Assembly (NCBI RefSeq): GCF_002257705.1
Contig: NZ_LSLK01000099.1
Span: forward strand, 1-33,457
Reading direction: 5' to 3'
DNA: 33,457 nucleotides
From: Sporomusa silvacetica DSM 10669
GTDB taxonomy: Bacteria > Bacillota > Negativicutes > Sporomusales > Sporomusaceae
Of the stretch, positions 1 to 8,134 are shown piece after piece. Position 1 is the stretch's first letter. Each line of letters begins with the position of its first letter. Both the position numbers and the translations under genes were made by a program. Below the pieces are notes generated by a model. The model searched no databases. It saw only the letters and a list, made by a program, of their open reading frames with translations, and was not told the DNA's origin.

Positions 1-54
1 TCCAAAGATTTATGTGAATATCTATGGCTAAGGACACGTGAATACTGTTTTGAA

Positions 55-126
55 GAGCCGTGTGCGTTAATAGCGCCCGCACGGTTCCGTGAGGGGGGCG
101 TGTCGCGAGGCAGGCCTCTACTCGAC
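55..126 (+). mobile_element. 3' end of a group II intron (domains V and VI)
   Basis: Positions 55-87 fold as a group II intron domain V. They start with GAGCCG, which carries the conserved AGC triad, and end with CACGGTTC. The lower stem has 8 pairs (one G-U), followed by an internal bulge and a GCG/CGC upper stem. The next segment, to about 126, has the layout of domain VI and ends in CTACTCGAC, a common bacterial group II intron 3' end. The intron body and any reverse transcriptase lie left of the window, so class and completeness cannot be judged. The splice site would fall at about 126, eight bases from the stop codon of the opposite-strand transposase. The loop is not a clean GNRA, so some degeneration is possible. 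Confidence 0.62.
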
Positions 127-133
127 TTTGCTC

Positions 134-910
134 CTATGCCTTAAACACAAGGCTCTGATTGATACCTGTTACTCTTGCTATTTGGCGTTGCGTTACACCT
201 TCGATACTTTTAATTTTTCGTATTATCTTATCCCGACTGGCTTTTTCCATTGATTGCAGCTCTCCAAGTGATTGTCCTTTTAAGATTTTTTGTATTTCTT
301 TAGACAAACGTTCATCATTTATCTTTTGCTGCTTCTCCTCTATATCAAGAAATTTATCATTACTATCTTGTTTCATAAACGCTTGCCATCTTTGTCGGGC
401 TATCTCTCCACATTCGTCAAATATCTTTAGAATAAATCCCGTATTAATCATATCTCCAAGATATTTATTCGAGTCGTTATACTTTCTACAACTGCTCCAC
501 ATATAGTCTTCTGCCTGCAATACCAGTTGTGCCTTTACTGGATTATTATGTATATATCTCAACACGCTTAGCAAATATGCGTCACTATCTATAGGTTCAC
601 TCTTATACCTATCTTGAAATACATGCCCGACCCTCTCCTGCTTTTTGTTATACCAACTAGCATAGCTAACTCCTACGCGCTTCATTATTGACTCCAGACT
701 CTCTATTTTTTCATGCAGCAACAAATGTACATGATTACTCATTAGGCAATATCCATATATCTCAAATTTACTTATGTCTTGCGCTCGCTTCAGTCCCTCT
801 AAATACTTTGTATAGTCTTCCTCTTCGTGAAATATATCCTGCCGATTGATTCCCCTTACTATAACATGATAGATTCCGCTATTACTTTTCTTTCTTGCAA
901 TCCTTGGCAT
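134..910 (-). CDS. REP-associated Y1 (HUH) transposase, RAYT/IS200-like
   Basis: This 258-residue protein belongs to the Y1 single-strand DNA transposase superfamily, in the REP-associated (TnpA_REP) branch. The HUH metal site is visible as H60-V-H62 inside YGYCLMSNHVHLLL. The catalytic tyrosine is probably Y112 in the stretch before YIHNNPVKA, which is typical of RAYTs. A C-terminal helix-turn-helix-like tail (QRQIARVTGINQS) suggests the protein is full length. The start ATG at 910 has a GGAGGGAG ribosome binding site. Such enzymes nick and rejoin single-stranded DNA at imperfect palindromes. Upstream, at about 965-980, lies the motif AGGGACGGTTCTATTG (minus strand), a sequence I associate with the flanks of Firmicute RAYT genes. 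No tnpB is attached. The gene sits between a group II intron end and the leader-distal end of the CRISPR array. Confidence 0.85.
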   Translation of the reverse strand: MPRIARKKSNSGIYHVIVRGINRQDIFHEEEDYTKYLEGLKRAQDISKFEIYGYCLMSNHVHLLLHEKIESLESIMKRVGVSYASWYNKKQERVGHVFQDRYKSEPIDSDAYLLSVLRYIHNNPVKAQLVLQAEDYMWSSCRKYNDSNKYLGDMINTGFILKIFDECGEIARQRWQAFMKQDSNDKFLDIEEKQQKINDERLSKEIQKILKGQSLGELQSMEKASRDKIIRKIKSIEGVTQRQIARVTGINQSLVFKA

Positions 911-979
911 TTTCTCCCTCCGCCATCTTTTTTCTCCAGTTTAGCATAAAAGAAGAAAGGAAGCAATAGAACCGTCCCT

Positions 980-1011
980 GAACTTCTCCACGCGCCCGTA
1001 CGGGGCGCGAC
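980..1011 (-). repeat. Hybrid terminal CRISPR repeat
   Basis: In crRNA sense the first 25 nt match the consensus exactly, up to GTGGA. The last 7 nt read GAAGTTC instead of TTGAAAC. The change is abrupt rather than scattered and runs straight into the transposase-flanking motif AGGGACGGTTC. It looks like a junction, such as an insertion or deletion at the old end of the array, rather than slow decay. The 5' hairpin is kept, but the handle that would form the 5' tag of a crRNA is lost. Confidence 0.85.
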
Positions 1012-3303
1012 TCTCCATTGCGACCACAAGGAATGTTCACAAAGTTTCAATCCACGCGCCCGTACGGGGCGCGACATGCAAAGCGGTGACTATAAAGCTA
1101 GTGATTTGGGTTTCAATCCACGCGCCCGTACGGGGCGCGACGTTGCATCGTCAACATGCCATAACACACTATTGTTTCAATCCACGCGCCCGTACGGGGC
1201 GCGACGGTTTGTACAGTCGCTGGCACACCCGGGACATGGTTTCAATCCACGCGCCCGTACGGGGCGCGACATGTTCGCACTCACGGCTTACCTGACGCCC
1301 CAAGGGTTTCAATCCACGCGCCCGTACGGGGCGCGACGCGGACAATAGCAGACCTAGAGGAAATAGCTAAGGTTTCAATCCACGCGCCCGTACGGGGCGC
1401 GACTGCCTGCCGATTTAAACGAGGCAACCCAATTCATGTTTCAATCCACGCGCCCGTACGGGGCGCGACAACAATAACGGCAAATGAATTTGATGATTTT
1501 ATGGTTTCAATCCACGCGCCCGTACGGGGCGCGACGCCAGAAGGCTGGTATGAGTGCAGCAGTGAGAACGTTTCAATCCACGCGCCCGTACGGGGCGCGA
1601 CTAAAAAGCTCTGAATAATCTTTTTCACCCCTGTGTTTCAATCCACGCGCCCGTACGGGGCGCGACACCGCCGAACAAGCAGAGCGCGAAGTCAATACAG
1701 TTTCAATCCACGCGCCCGTACGGGGCGCGACTAAACGGGACGGTGATAAATAAGTGACACGCGAAGTTTCAATCCACGCGCCCGTACGGGGCGCGACGTG
1801 GTGTCCCGCCTTGTGTCCTAGCTGTAATACTGTTTCAATCCACGCGCCCGTACGGGGCGCGACTAAAGAACGCAACGAAAGATTCACGCAGGCAATGTTT
1901 CAATCCACGCGCCCGTACGGGGCGCGACACAATCCATGTGGCAATCCATTCAAGATAAGAAGTTTCAATCCACGCGCCCGTACGGGGCGCGACGGAGGGC
2001 AGATATTATCTGGAGCTGTACCATATGTTTCAATCCACGCGCCCGTACGGGGCGCGACGATGCTGTGAAGGAATTAAAAACCATGCTTAACCGTTTCAAT
2101 CCACGCGCCCGTACGGGGCGCGACGTTGTCGCTCAGATTGTTTATTGATTTTCAAGATGTTTCAATCCACGCGCCCGTACGGGGCGCGACTTCGTGATAT
2201 GTAAATCCTAGTAGCATCCCGTCGTTTCAATCCACGCGCCCGTACGGGGCGCGACAAATAGCAACGACCACAAGGAGCGTTTAAAATGAGTTTCAATCCA
2301 CGCGCCCGTACGGGGCGCGACACCTAAAGCAGTTGATTTAGAACGTCTTGCTGATGTTTCAATCCACGCGCCCGTACGGGGCGCGACGTTCACGGGCGCA
2401 CAGCTTAAAGATAAGTTCAGTGTTTCAATCCACGCGCCCGTACGGGGCGCGACATATTGAGGCAGACAGCAGGGAACAGGCAGAGGTTTCAATCCACGCG
2501 CCCGTACGGGGCGCGACATAACTTCCATGTCTTTTGTCATGCCATTGGGGTTTCAATCCACGCGCCCGTACGGGGCGCGACGTCAGACTTGTTAGCCTCA
2601 AAGTACTTGTCAAGTTTGTTTCAATCCACGCGCCCGTACGGGGCGCGACCGCAGTACCAACGCGAGAAGAATCCGTTTCCAATGTTTCAATCCACGCGCC
2701 CGTACGGGGCGCGACTTTCTCCTATGATAAAATTTTCTCTTTCTTGCATGTTTCAATCCACGCGCCCGTACGGGGCGCGACAAATATAGATGATGTTGCA
2801 TTGTTGGTTGTAAAAGTTTCAATCCACGCGCCCGTACGGGGCGCGACGATTCGTACGGCAGAGAGCAAAAAGCATACCTAATGTTTCAATCCACGCGCCC
2901 GTACGGGGCGCGACTCCGAGTGGTACGACAAGGGTATGAATGATTGCGGTTTCAATCCACGCGCCCGTACGGGGCGCGACAACTGACTTCTACGCATTAG
3001 ATACCCGGTACTGGTTTCAATCCACGCGCCCGTACGGGGCGCGACAATGGAAAAAGGGTACATGATTACCACTACTGAGGTTTCAATCCACGCGCCCGTA
3101 CGGGGCGCGACGTGCATGTGCATGGTGGAGATAAGAAGCAAGGGTTTCAATCCACGCGCCCGTACGGGGCGCGACAACATATTTAGGTGGTGGTGCTCCT
3201 ATTACTGGTTTCAATCCACGCGCCCGTACGGGGCGCGACATTCACCCCTACTAATTAGCCCGTTATATGGTGTTTCAATCCACGCGCCCGTACGGGGCGC
3301 GAC
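980..3303 (-). CRISPR. Type I-C CRISPR array, 36 repeats, 35 spacers
   Basis: Repeats of 32 nt start at 980 (degenerate), 1044, 1110, 1174, 1239, 1306, 1372, 1438, 1504, 1570, 1635, 1700, 1766, 1832, 1897, 1962, 2027, 2093, 2159, 2224, 2290, 2356, 2422, 2486, 2550, 2618, 2684, 2750, 2816, 2883, 2949, 3014, 3080, 3144, 3208 and 3272. The 35 intact copies look identical. On the minus strand the repeat opens GTCGCGCCCC and closes GTGGATTGAAAC, the type I-C signature. It forms a 7-bp CGCGCCC/GGGCGCG hairpin with a 5-nt loop. Spacers are 32-36 nt, mostly 33-34. The crRNA sense is the minus strand, because the handle ends in GAAAC, the cas operon runs leftward into the array, and the degenerate copy is at the far left. 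The newest spacers are therefore at the right. Confidence 0.98.
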
Positions 3304-3469
3304 TGCCAATCTTATTCCACAATAAAACCAAGCGTTGAATCACTTGGTTTTGCGAACCTAATAAAAATCTTAAGTTGCTTTTAGATTTTTTAACATTAAA
3401 TTCGTCCTAAACCTTATAAATCATATAGTGCGAATACATCAGGAAAACAATGTCCACTATAGGTTCGCA
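3304..3469 (-). promoter_or_regulatory. CRISPR leader with nested inverted repeats
   Basis: This is AT-rich non-coding DNA between the cas2 stop and the first repeat. Arms TGCGAACCTA (3351-3360) and TAGGTTCGCA (3460-3469) form a 10-bp inverted repeat bracketing most of it, and TATAGTG (3424-3430)/CACTATA (3454-3460) lies inside. Near the array, AAAACCAAG (3324-3332) and CTTGGTTTT (3343-3351) form a 9-bp hairpin. On the minus strand this hairpin is followed by TTTTA, so it could be a weak cas terminator or a leader structure. A minus-strand promoter is expected; TATGAT near 3423-3428 is only a weak -10 candidate. Confidence 0.75.
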
Positions 3470-3760
3470 TTAGATCATCAGAACATCTTCTGGATCATAA
3501 GTAGATTTAGCACCAAAATGCTCAATCCGTTTTTTCCAATTACTACCTAGAAAGTAGTATCTCAAACTATCGGTCTTCGGATCAACAATTCCTTCAAGGC
3601 GGTGCTTCAATTGTGCAAATTGCGTTGGATCAAGCAGACATTCAAAAACTGAATTCTGCACACGTTGACCACAATTTACGCATTGTTTAGCAACTTTCCG
3701 CAAACGTGACTTGCCTGATTCGGTTGTCACATTCACGTCATAGGTAATCAAAACCAACAT
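3470..3760 (-). CDS. cas2: CRISPR-associated endoribonuclease/integration protein Cas2
   Basis: This 96-residue Cas2 begins MLVLITYDVN, the first beta strand with the conserved Asp of the ferredoxin-like fold. The family's typical RRVAK-type helix (RLRKVAKQC), the QNSVFEC strand and a short polar C-terminus follow. In the Cas1-Cas2 complex it is the central dimer that measures and holds the prespacer. Start ATG at 3760 follows GAGGG with good spacing, 10 nt after the cas1 stop. The stop codon abuts the leader. Length is normal for type I-C. Confidence 0.96.
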   Translation of the reverse strand: MLVLITYDVNVTTESGKSRLRKVAKQCVNCGQRVQNSVFECLLDPTQFAQLKHRLEGIVDPKTDSLRYYFLGSNWKKRIEHFGAKSTYDPEDVLMI

Positions 3761-3770
3761 CCTTTGTCCC

Positions 3771-4802
3771 TCACTTCCAGAAAAATGGCGGATAATCTTC
3801 TAAATCGCCTCTCAAATGCCTTGCTAACAGTAAAGCCTGTACATACGGCACAAGTCCTAATGGAATCTTTTCTTCCAAATAAGGATGGGTGATTTCCTCT
3901 TGCTTCCGTTTTTGCCAAGCAATCAAAACTTCCTTACGGATTTCATCTTTCATAATGACCGCACCATTCTCTTTTACAACGAAACCATCTGCGGAAATCT
4001 GCTTACGATTTATCAACGTTACTGCTAGCCGATCTGCAAAATGCGGTCTTAACTCTTCCATTACATCTAAGGCAAGACTTGGTCGCCCTGGCCGATCTCG
4101 ATGCAGGAAACCAACTTGCGGATCTAATCCAACACTTTCTAACGCCGCAACCACCTCATGGGCAAGGAGTGTGTATAAAAATGATAATAACGCATTAATT
4201 CTATCAGTTGGTGGGCGGCGGTTGCGGTTTACCATACAGAAAGCTTCTTTTTGACTTAATATCAGTTGATTAAAATTAGAAAAGTAATAATGCGCTGCTT
4301 CTCCCTCGATTCCCCGTATTGCATCACCATCTGCGGCTTTTTGCAGGCGTTCCACCATTCCCGCCATTAATTTTATAGTTCTTTCCAAAGACGTGCGCTC
4401 AACAACATCTCCATGATCCCGCATTACACGATGCAATAGTGCGCGACTGTTAATGATTTTTGCTGCAATAAATCTGCGCGATAGCCGGGTTGCGGCCTCA
4501 CAGTCATCAGACCATCGGTACTGAGTACGCCTTAATAAGACATTTCCAGAGATATTTCCGGTTACACGTCCCCTAAATTTACCATACTCTGTTAGAAATG
4601 AGAGAGCTACCCCACGCTCACAGCATAAGTACATAAGCTTAGGACTAGCACCTGCAAAACCAAAACAGACAATGCCTTCTAGATTATGTACCGGAACACG
4701 AAATTTGATCTCTTCCTTAACTCTAATCAGCACATTTTCACCGTCACAGGCCAAATAAGCATCCGGCATCGTAACATAAAGCGTATTTAAAAGCCGCCTC
4801 AA
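3771..4802 (-). CDS. cas1: CRISPR integrase Cas1 (type I-C)
   Basis: This is the spacer integrase. The open frame extends to 4883, but I place the start at the TTG at 4802. That TTG overlaps the cas4 stop as TTGA, is preceded by GGAGGTGG, and gives a 343-residue protein whose N-terminus (RRLLNTLYVTMPDAYL) matches where type I-C Cas1 proteins normally begin. Metal-binding residues are E166 (IRGIEGEAAHYYF), H234 (GFLHRDRPGRPS) and D246 (LALDVMEELRP), so the enzyme looks catalytically intact. It probably works with Cas2 and Cas4 in selecting PAM-bearing prespacers. It is in an operon with cas4 and cas2 and translationally coupled to cas4. Confidence 0.96.
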   Translation of the reverse strand: MRRLLNTLYVTMPDAYLACDGENVLIRVKEEIKFRVPVHNLEGIVCFGFAGASPKLMYLCCERGVALSFLTEYGKFRGRVTGNISGNVLLRRTQYRWSDDCEAATRLSRRFIAAKIINSRALLHRVMRDHGDVVERTSLERTIKLMAGMVERLQKAADGDAIRGIEGEAAHYYFSNFNQLILSQKEAFCMVNRNRRPPTDRINALLSFLYTLLAHEVVAALESVGLDPQVGFLHRDRPGRPSLALDVMEELRPHFADRLAVTLINRKQISADGFVVKENGAVIMKDEIRKEVLIAWQKRKQEEITHPYLEEKIPLGLVPYVQALLLARHLRGDLEDYPPFFWK

Positions 4803-5491
4803 AGATTGTCCACCTCCATACTGCACATTCGCTCCAGGTAGTTTTCTACTGAGCGGTGACGCAACATCCAATACGGCTGACACTTCTCAATAAGCGAACA
4901 TTGAGAACAGCGCTTTCCCCTTTTTGCCCTAGGTGTTTTTCCTTCCCGCACAAGCTGTTGCATACGTGCAGCAAGCTCCGCAGTGTACTGTCTGAGCCTC
5001 ATATCAAACGCAACTGTTTCCCGATGTTTCGTTTCGCCATAAAAGATACATCCAGATGCTATAGATACCTGCATCATCTCTTCTAATGCCATAGCTTGTG
5101 CACAAAGCTGCACTGCATCGCGATCATCAGGTTTCGGACGCCCTCGCTTATATTCGACTGGAAGCGGTCGCCACCACCCTTTACGCCCCTGCAGTTGGCA
5201 GGTTTCCCCTTCAGTAAAATCCTTACTCTGGTGAAATTCCACAACATCTGCTATACCCCTAAGTCCAAGCTTATGGGAAACAAGTGGCATACTCCTAATA
5301 ATCCGCAACGTTTTACGGCTCTCATCTGCAAAGGGGTCATCTGCCCGCTCGTGTAAATTCTGTCCCTCCACTGTTCGAACATTTTCCGCCCAAACCTGCT
5401 CAATATGGATAAGAGCCCATTGCCGCTCACAGAAAGCCATATGCTGGATTCCCGAAAGCATCAGCAACTCATCTTCTGAATAGCTCTGCAT
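4799..5491 (-). CDS. cas4: CRISPR-associated exonuclease Cas4
   Basis: This 230-residue RecB-family nuclease has an Fe-S cluster. The four cluster cysteines are visible as C21 (FCERQW) and C196, C199, C205 (CSQCSLIEKC). The nuclease core shows D83 (GIADVVEF), E114-x-K116 (PVEYKRG) and the QLCAQAMALEE helix. In type I-C, Cas4 associates with Cas1-Cas2 and trims prespacers at the PAM side. The start ATG at 5491 lies 2 nt after the cas7 stop and has no clear Shine-Dalgarno, so translation probably depends on coupling to cas7. The 3' end carries the ribosome binding site for cas1. Confidence 0.95.
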   Translation of the reverse strand: MQSYSEDELLMLSGIQHMAFCERQWALIHIEQVWAENVRTVEGQNLHERADDPFADESRKTLRIIRSMPLVSHKLGLRGIADVVEFHQSKDFTEGETCQLQGRKGWWRPLPVEYKRGRPKPDDRDAVQLCAQAMALEEMMQVSIASGCIFYGETKHRETVAFDMRLRQYTAELAARMQQLVREGKTPRAKRGKRCSQCSLIEKCQPYWMLRHRSVENYLERMCSMEVDNL

Positions 5492-5493
5492 TG

Positions 5494-6357
5494 TTATTGT
5501 TCAATGATCGTAATTCCGTCCGGCTTGGCGGAATAATTTACAGAAATGCTATAGTCTGTAAAGTTGCGCGGCGGTTTTTCCTCATCATTGCGTTTTACAG
5601 TCACTAAATCAAACAGTTTATGTGCAGGGGCATTACCAAGTGGCGTTTCATGCTCAAAAATCACTAGTTTTCGGCTGGCCATTTTTCCTCTAGCAGCAGA
5701 ATGATCATGTTCAAACATATTCATAAGCGCTTGCCAGAAAAGCTCCAGATCCGCTTCGGAAAAACCAGTCTTTTTCGCCAGTGGTGCCGATACATACCCC
5801 TCAGCCCGATATAAAGCGTATGGGACAATATGCTTTCGGCCCATAGTGCGCTCCTTGTCAGCATCTTTTTCATTAGTTACTGCCATACGGGTAATAGTTA
5901 TTTCTTGGGGAACAATGGGGTCCAAACTCTTGGCAAAACCAAACTGAATTGGCCCACGAACCTGTCCGCAGTTAACTTCTGTTGTCATTACTGCACCAAA
6001 AGATCGAATGTCATAAAATCGCTTACACATATAACCAGTAATATCTGCAGCCTGCTTTGCATCTTTGGGCAACCTTTTGGACTCCGGCTTAATCCCCTGT
6101 TCTTTATAAGCCTCTTGATTTATAAGATTTAATACTGCATTTTCTCGTACATAAATGTCAAACTGTTTCTTGTCATCCCTCGCTAAATCAACGTAATTTC
6201 TAACTTTCCGTTTAAGACAAACATCTGTAACAAGTCCATGACTAGTTTCGGGATCAATCCTCGGCATATTGCCAGCATCAGGATCACCGTTGGGGTTACC
6301 GTTTTCCACTTCGAAAAACAGGACAAACTCATAACGCTTGTCAACGATCTTACTCAT
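5494..6357 (-). CDS. cas7: Cascade backbone protein Cas7c (Csd2)
   Basis: This 287-residue Csd2-family RAMP protein forms the helical filament that holds the crRNA guide. The N-terminus (RYEFVLFFEVENGNPNGDPD) is the conserved start of Cas7 type I-C proteins. The segment FYDIRSFGAVMTTEVNCGQVRGPIQF contains the usual glycine-rich RNA-binding region, and TITRMAVTNE is also typical. The ATG at 6357 lies 4 nt after the cas8 stop, behind GAAGGG. Nothing is missing relative to the family length. Confidence 0.95.
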   Translation of the reverse strand: MSKIVDKRYEFVLFFEVENGNPNGDPDAGNMPRIDPETSHGLVTDVCLKRKVRNYVDLARDDKKQFDIYVRENAVLNLINQEAYKEQGIKPESKRLPKDAKQAADITGYMCKRFYDIRSFGAVMTTEVNCGQVRGPIQFGFAKSLDPIVPQEITITRMAVTNEKDADKERTMGRKHIVPYALYRAEGYVSAPLAKKTGFSEADLELFWQALMNMFEHDHSAARGKMASRKLVIFEHETPLGNAPAHKLFDLVTVKRNDEEKPPRNFTDYSISVNYSAKPDGITIIEQ

Positions 6358-6361
6358 ACTA

Positions 6362-6739
6362 TCACCCTTCCTTCTCTACTTCATTAGAATCATTCTTAGC
6401 ATAATTAGCTTGGTTCTGATGGTAGTAGCCCAAAATGAATTGGCCCTGGTCTTCTATATTCAGATGTGCTGGAAATGAATCTAAACGGTTCATTACATCT
6501 TGAACTTTCCTATCTATGACATTTCCATATTTGGCTTTTGCAATGTGATGTCGAGACAACCGTAACAATAACGGAAATACAGTGCCAGGGGTTGCAGAAG
6601 CTGCACCAAAGTAACGGTCACTAATGGTTGCGTTAATATCCGCCAAAGCGTCTTTTTGTACTTTTTCCAACAAAGAGAATAGTCTACCCAATTGATAGGC
6701 AGTATTGGTATTGTTTTCATTCAAGCTCACAGTAATCAT
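6362..6739 (-). CDS. cas11: Probable small subunit Cas11c, internal start within cas8c
   Basis: Type I-C Cascade needs a small subunit, Cas11c, made from an internal start in the 3' part of cas8c (established for other I-C systems). Here an in-frame ATG at 6739 is preceded directly by AAAAGGAGG (6750-6742). It would give a 125-residue, alpha-helical polypeptide beginning MITVSLNENN, close to the roughly 14 kDa expected. The GGAGG-to-ATG spacing is only 2 nt. An in-frame GTG at 6730, 11 nt from GGAGG, could be the true start instead. A ribosome binding site this strong inside a coding region is the key evidence. Confidence 0.72.
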   Translation of the reverse strand: MITVSLNENNTNTAYQLGRLFSLLEKVQKDALADINATISDRYFGAASATPGTVFPLLLRLSRHHIAKAKYGNVIDRKVQDVMNRLDSFPAHLNIEDQGQFILGYYHQNQANYAKNDSNEVEKEG

Positions 6740-8134
6740 TGCCTCCTTTTCTGCCTGACCTTGCACACGATACTTTCTTATCAAAAATGCTTTGATAATT
6801 GCCGCCCGGCTGACTAACGATACCCCTCTGTGCTCGCCACCACTTCTCCAACGATTTAAGGCTAGATTATAAACTGTTTGCGGATACATATGTCCAGACA
6901 AGATGGTCTTCAAAAACTGTCCACTTAGAAGTGGCGGAATGTTTCTCGCATCTTCCTGCACAGCAATAGCTTTTAAAGTTCGCCAAGGTGATATCATCCC
7001 GCCCAACCGTTCTATTCCTGCAATCTCCATGTCCTTGTAGTGCTGCGCTATTTTTTCAAGTACGTCGCCAAAATTGCTGATTTGCCAAAACCGAACCGAA
7101 AGCCGGGCAGCATTAGGCGCAATCCCCAACAGATAACACCGTGTTTCAGGATTAAACGTGGCATCATCAACTGGCAGGCCGGATTTTGCACGTTCCAAAA
7201 TGGTTTTTGCCTGCCTTGCAGCACTGGGATCAATCCGTCGTTTTTCATCATCTGACGCTGAATCAATAATAACCGGATCTAGGCTCCAGGCCAAAACTAT
7301 TTCCTCTGTTTTGCCACCTTTTTTATCCGCCCAAAATACCATAGTGGTATCAGCAAGTCGCACTCGATTGGTGTCACTGGCAATTAGGTAGTTGAGTGCC
7401 GTTCCGTATGCAAAAGCGGCTTTCTTACTGACAGGAGCGTTGAAGCTCTGTGTCTTGCCATAGGATCGAAATGACTCAATTTGAAAAGATACTAAGGCCG
7501 TTCCAGCAGGTTGTCCTCCAGCCCCCTTTATTGCAACGTCGTGAGTCTTGGCTATACTCTCATATTCACCGGTGACTAAGCACTGCGCCCTCAACTCAAC
7601 CTGATCTTCATTTTTTGATTGTTCCTCCATCCACTGAGATGCAATTTCTGAGTGGTTATGGACATAGCCCGAATGACCATCAATTTTGTATACAGTATTA
7701 TAATTTGCTGGTTTATCAAATTCTTTTTGATAGTGCATGATTATTGGATGGGCATCCCACAGGAGTGAGTTCCAAGAATTCAAAAAAGCGCTAACCGCTT
7801 TACCCTCAATACACGCAACATTTTGGAGGAGTTTTAGGTTATATTCACGGTACTGTTCGTATCTTTTTTGTCCTTCTGTTTTATCCTTGCCCACCCCCAA
7901 AGAGTATAATATTTTATCACAAAGAAAGTATGGCGGAGGATTTTTCCCTGATCGTTTTTTGTGTTCTGGTACAAGTTCTCCCTGCTCTACTTTATACATA
8001 TCTAACAGCTCTCCTGTCACGGAAAGGACTATTACGAATGATATCTCTACAAGACTATATCCCGGGGGAGCGACTCCTGATTCACGCTCCTCCAAAAGAT
8101 GCCAATAGTGCTCATTTAAGGCTTGTAAAATCAA
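6362..8134 (-). CDS. cas8c: Cascade large subunit Cas8c (Csd1)
   Basis: This 590-residue Csd1-family protein is the large subunit that reads the PAM and starts target unwinding in type I-C Cascade. Recognisable parts are the N-terminal MILQALNEHYWHLLEE, the central CLVTGEYESIAKTHDVAIKG and GQPAGTALVSFQIESFRSYGK regions typical of Csd1, and a helical C-terminal part that is probably also translated separately as Cas11c. The start is a TTG at 8134 overlapping the cas5 stop (TTGA), preceded by GGAGGAAG. This is the same arrangement seen at cas4/cas1. Length is normal. Confidence 0.95.
   Translation of the reverse strand: MILQALNEHYWHLLEERESGVAPPGYSLVEISFVIVLSVTGELLDMYKVEQGELVPEHKKRSGKNPPPYFLCDKILYSLGVGKDKTEGQKRYEQYREYNLKLLQNVACIEGKAVSAFLNSWNSLLWDAHPIIMHYQKEFDKPANYNTVYKIDGHSGYVHNHSEIASQWMEEQSKNEDQVELRAQCLVTGEYESIAKTHDVAIKGAGGQPAGTALVSFQIESFRSYGKTQSFNAPVSKKAAFAYGTALNYLIASDTNRVRLADTTMVFWADKKGGKTEEIVLAWSLDPVIIDSASDDEKRRIDPSAARQAKTILERAKSGLPVDDATFNPETRCYLLGIAPNAARLSVRFWQISNFGDVLEKIAQHYKDMEIAGIERLGGMISPWRTLKAIAVQEDARNIPPLLSGQFLKTILSGHMYPQTVYNLALNRWRSGGEHRGVSLVSRAAIIKAFLIRKYRVQGQAEKEAMITVSLNENNTNTAYQLGRLFSLLEKVQKDALADINATISDRYFGAASATPGTVFPLLLRLSRHHIAKAKYGNVIDRKVQDVMNRLDSFPAHLNIEDQGQFILGYYHQNQANYAKNDSNEVEKEG

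Noticed and set aside
1076..3180. Many open frames of 60-115 codons across the CRISPR array on both strands, with repeated VAPRTGAWIET or FNPRARTGRD-like peptides.
   Set aside because: They are translations of the 32-nt repeats with variable spacers, not genes. The repetition every 65-66 bp is the array itself.
4799..4883. Upstream extension of cas1 to the ATG at 4883.
   Set aside because: It would overlap cas4 by 85 nt and add 27 residues absent from type I-C Cas1 proteins. The TTG at 4802 has the ribosome binding site and overlaps the cas4 stop.
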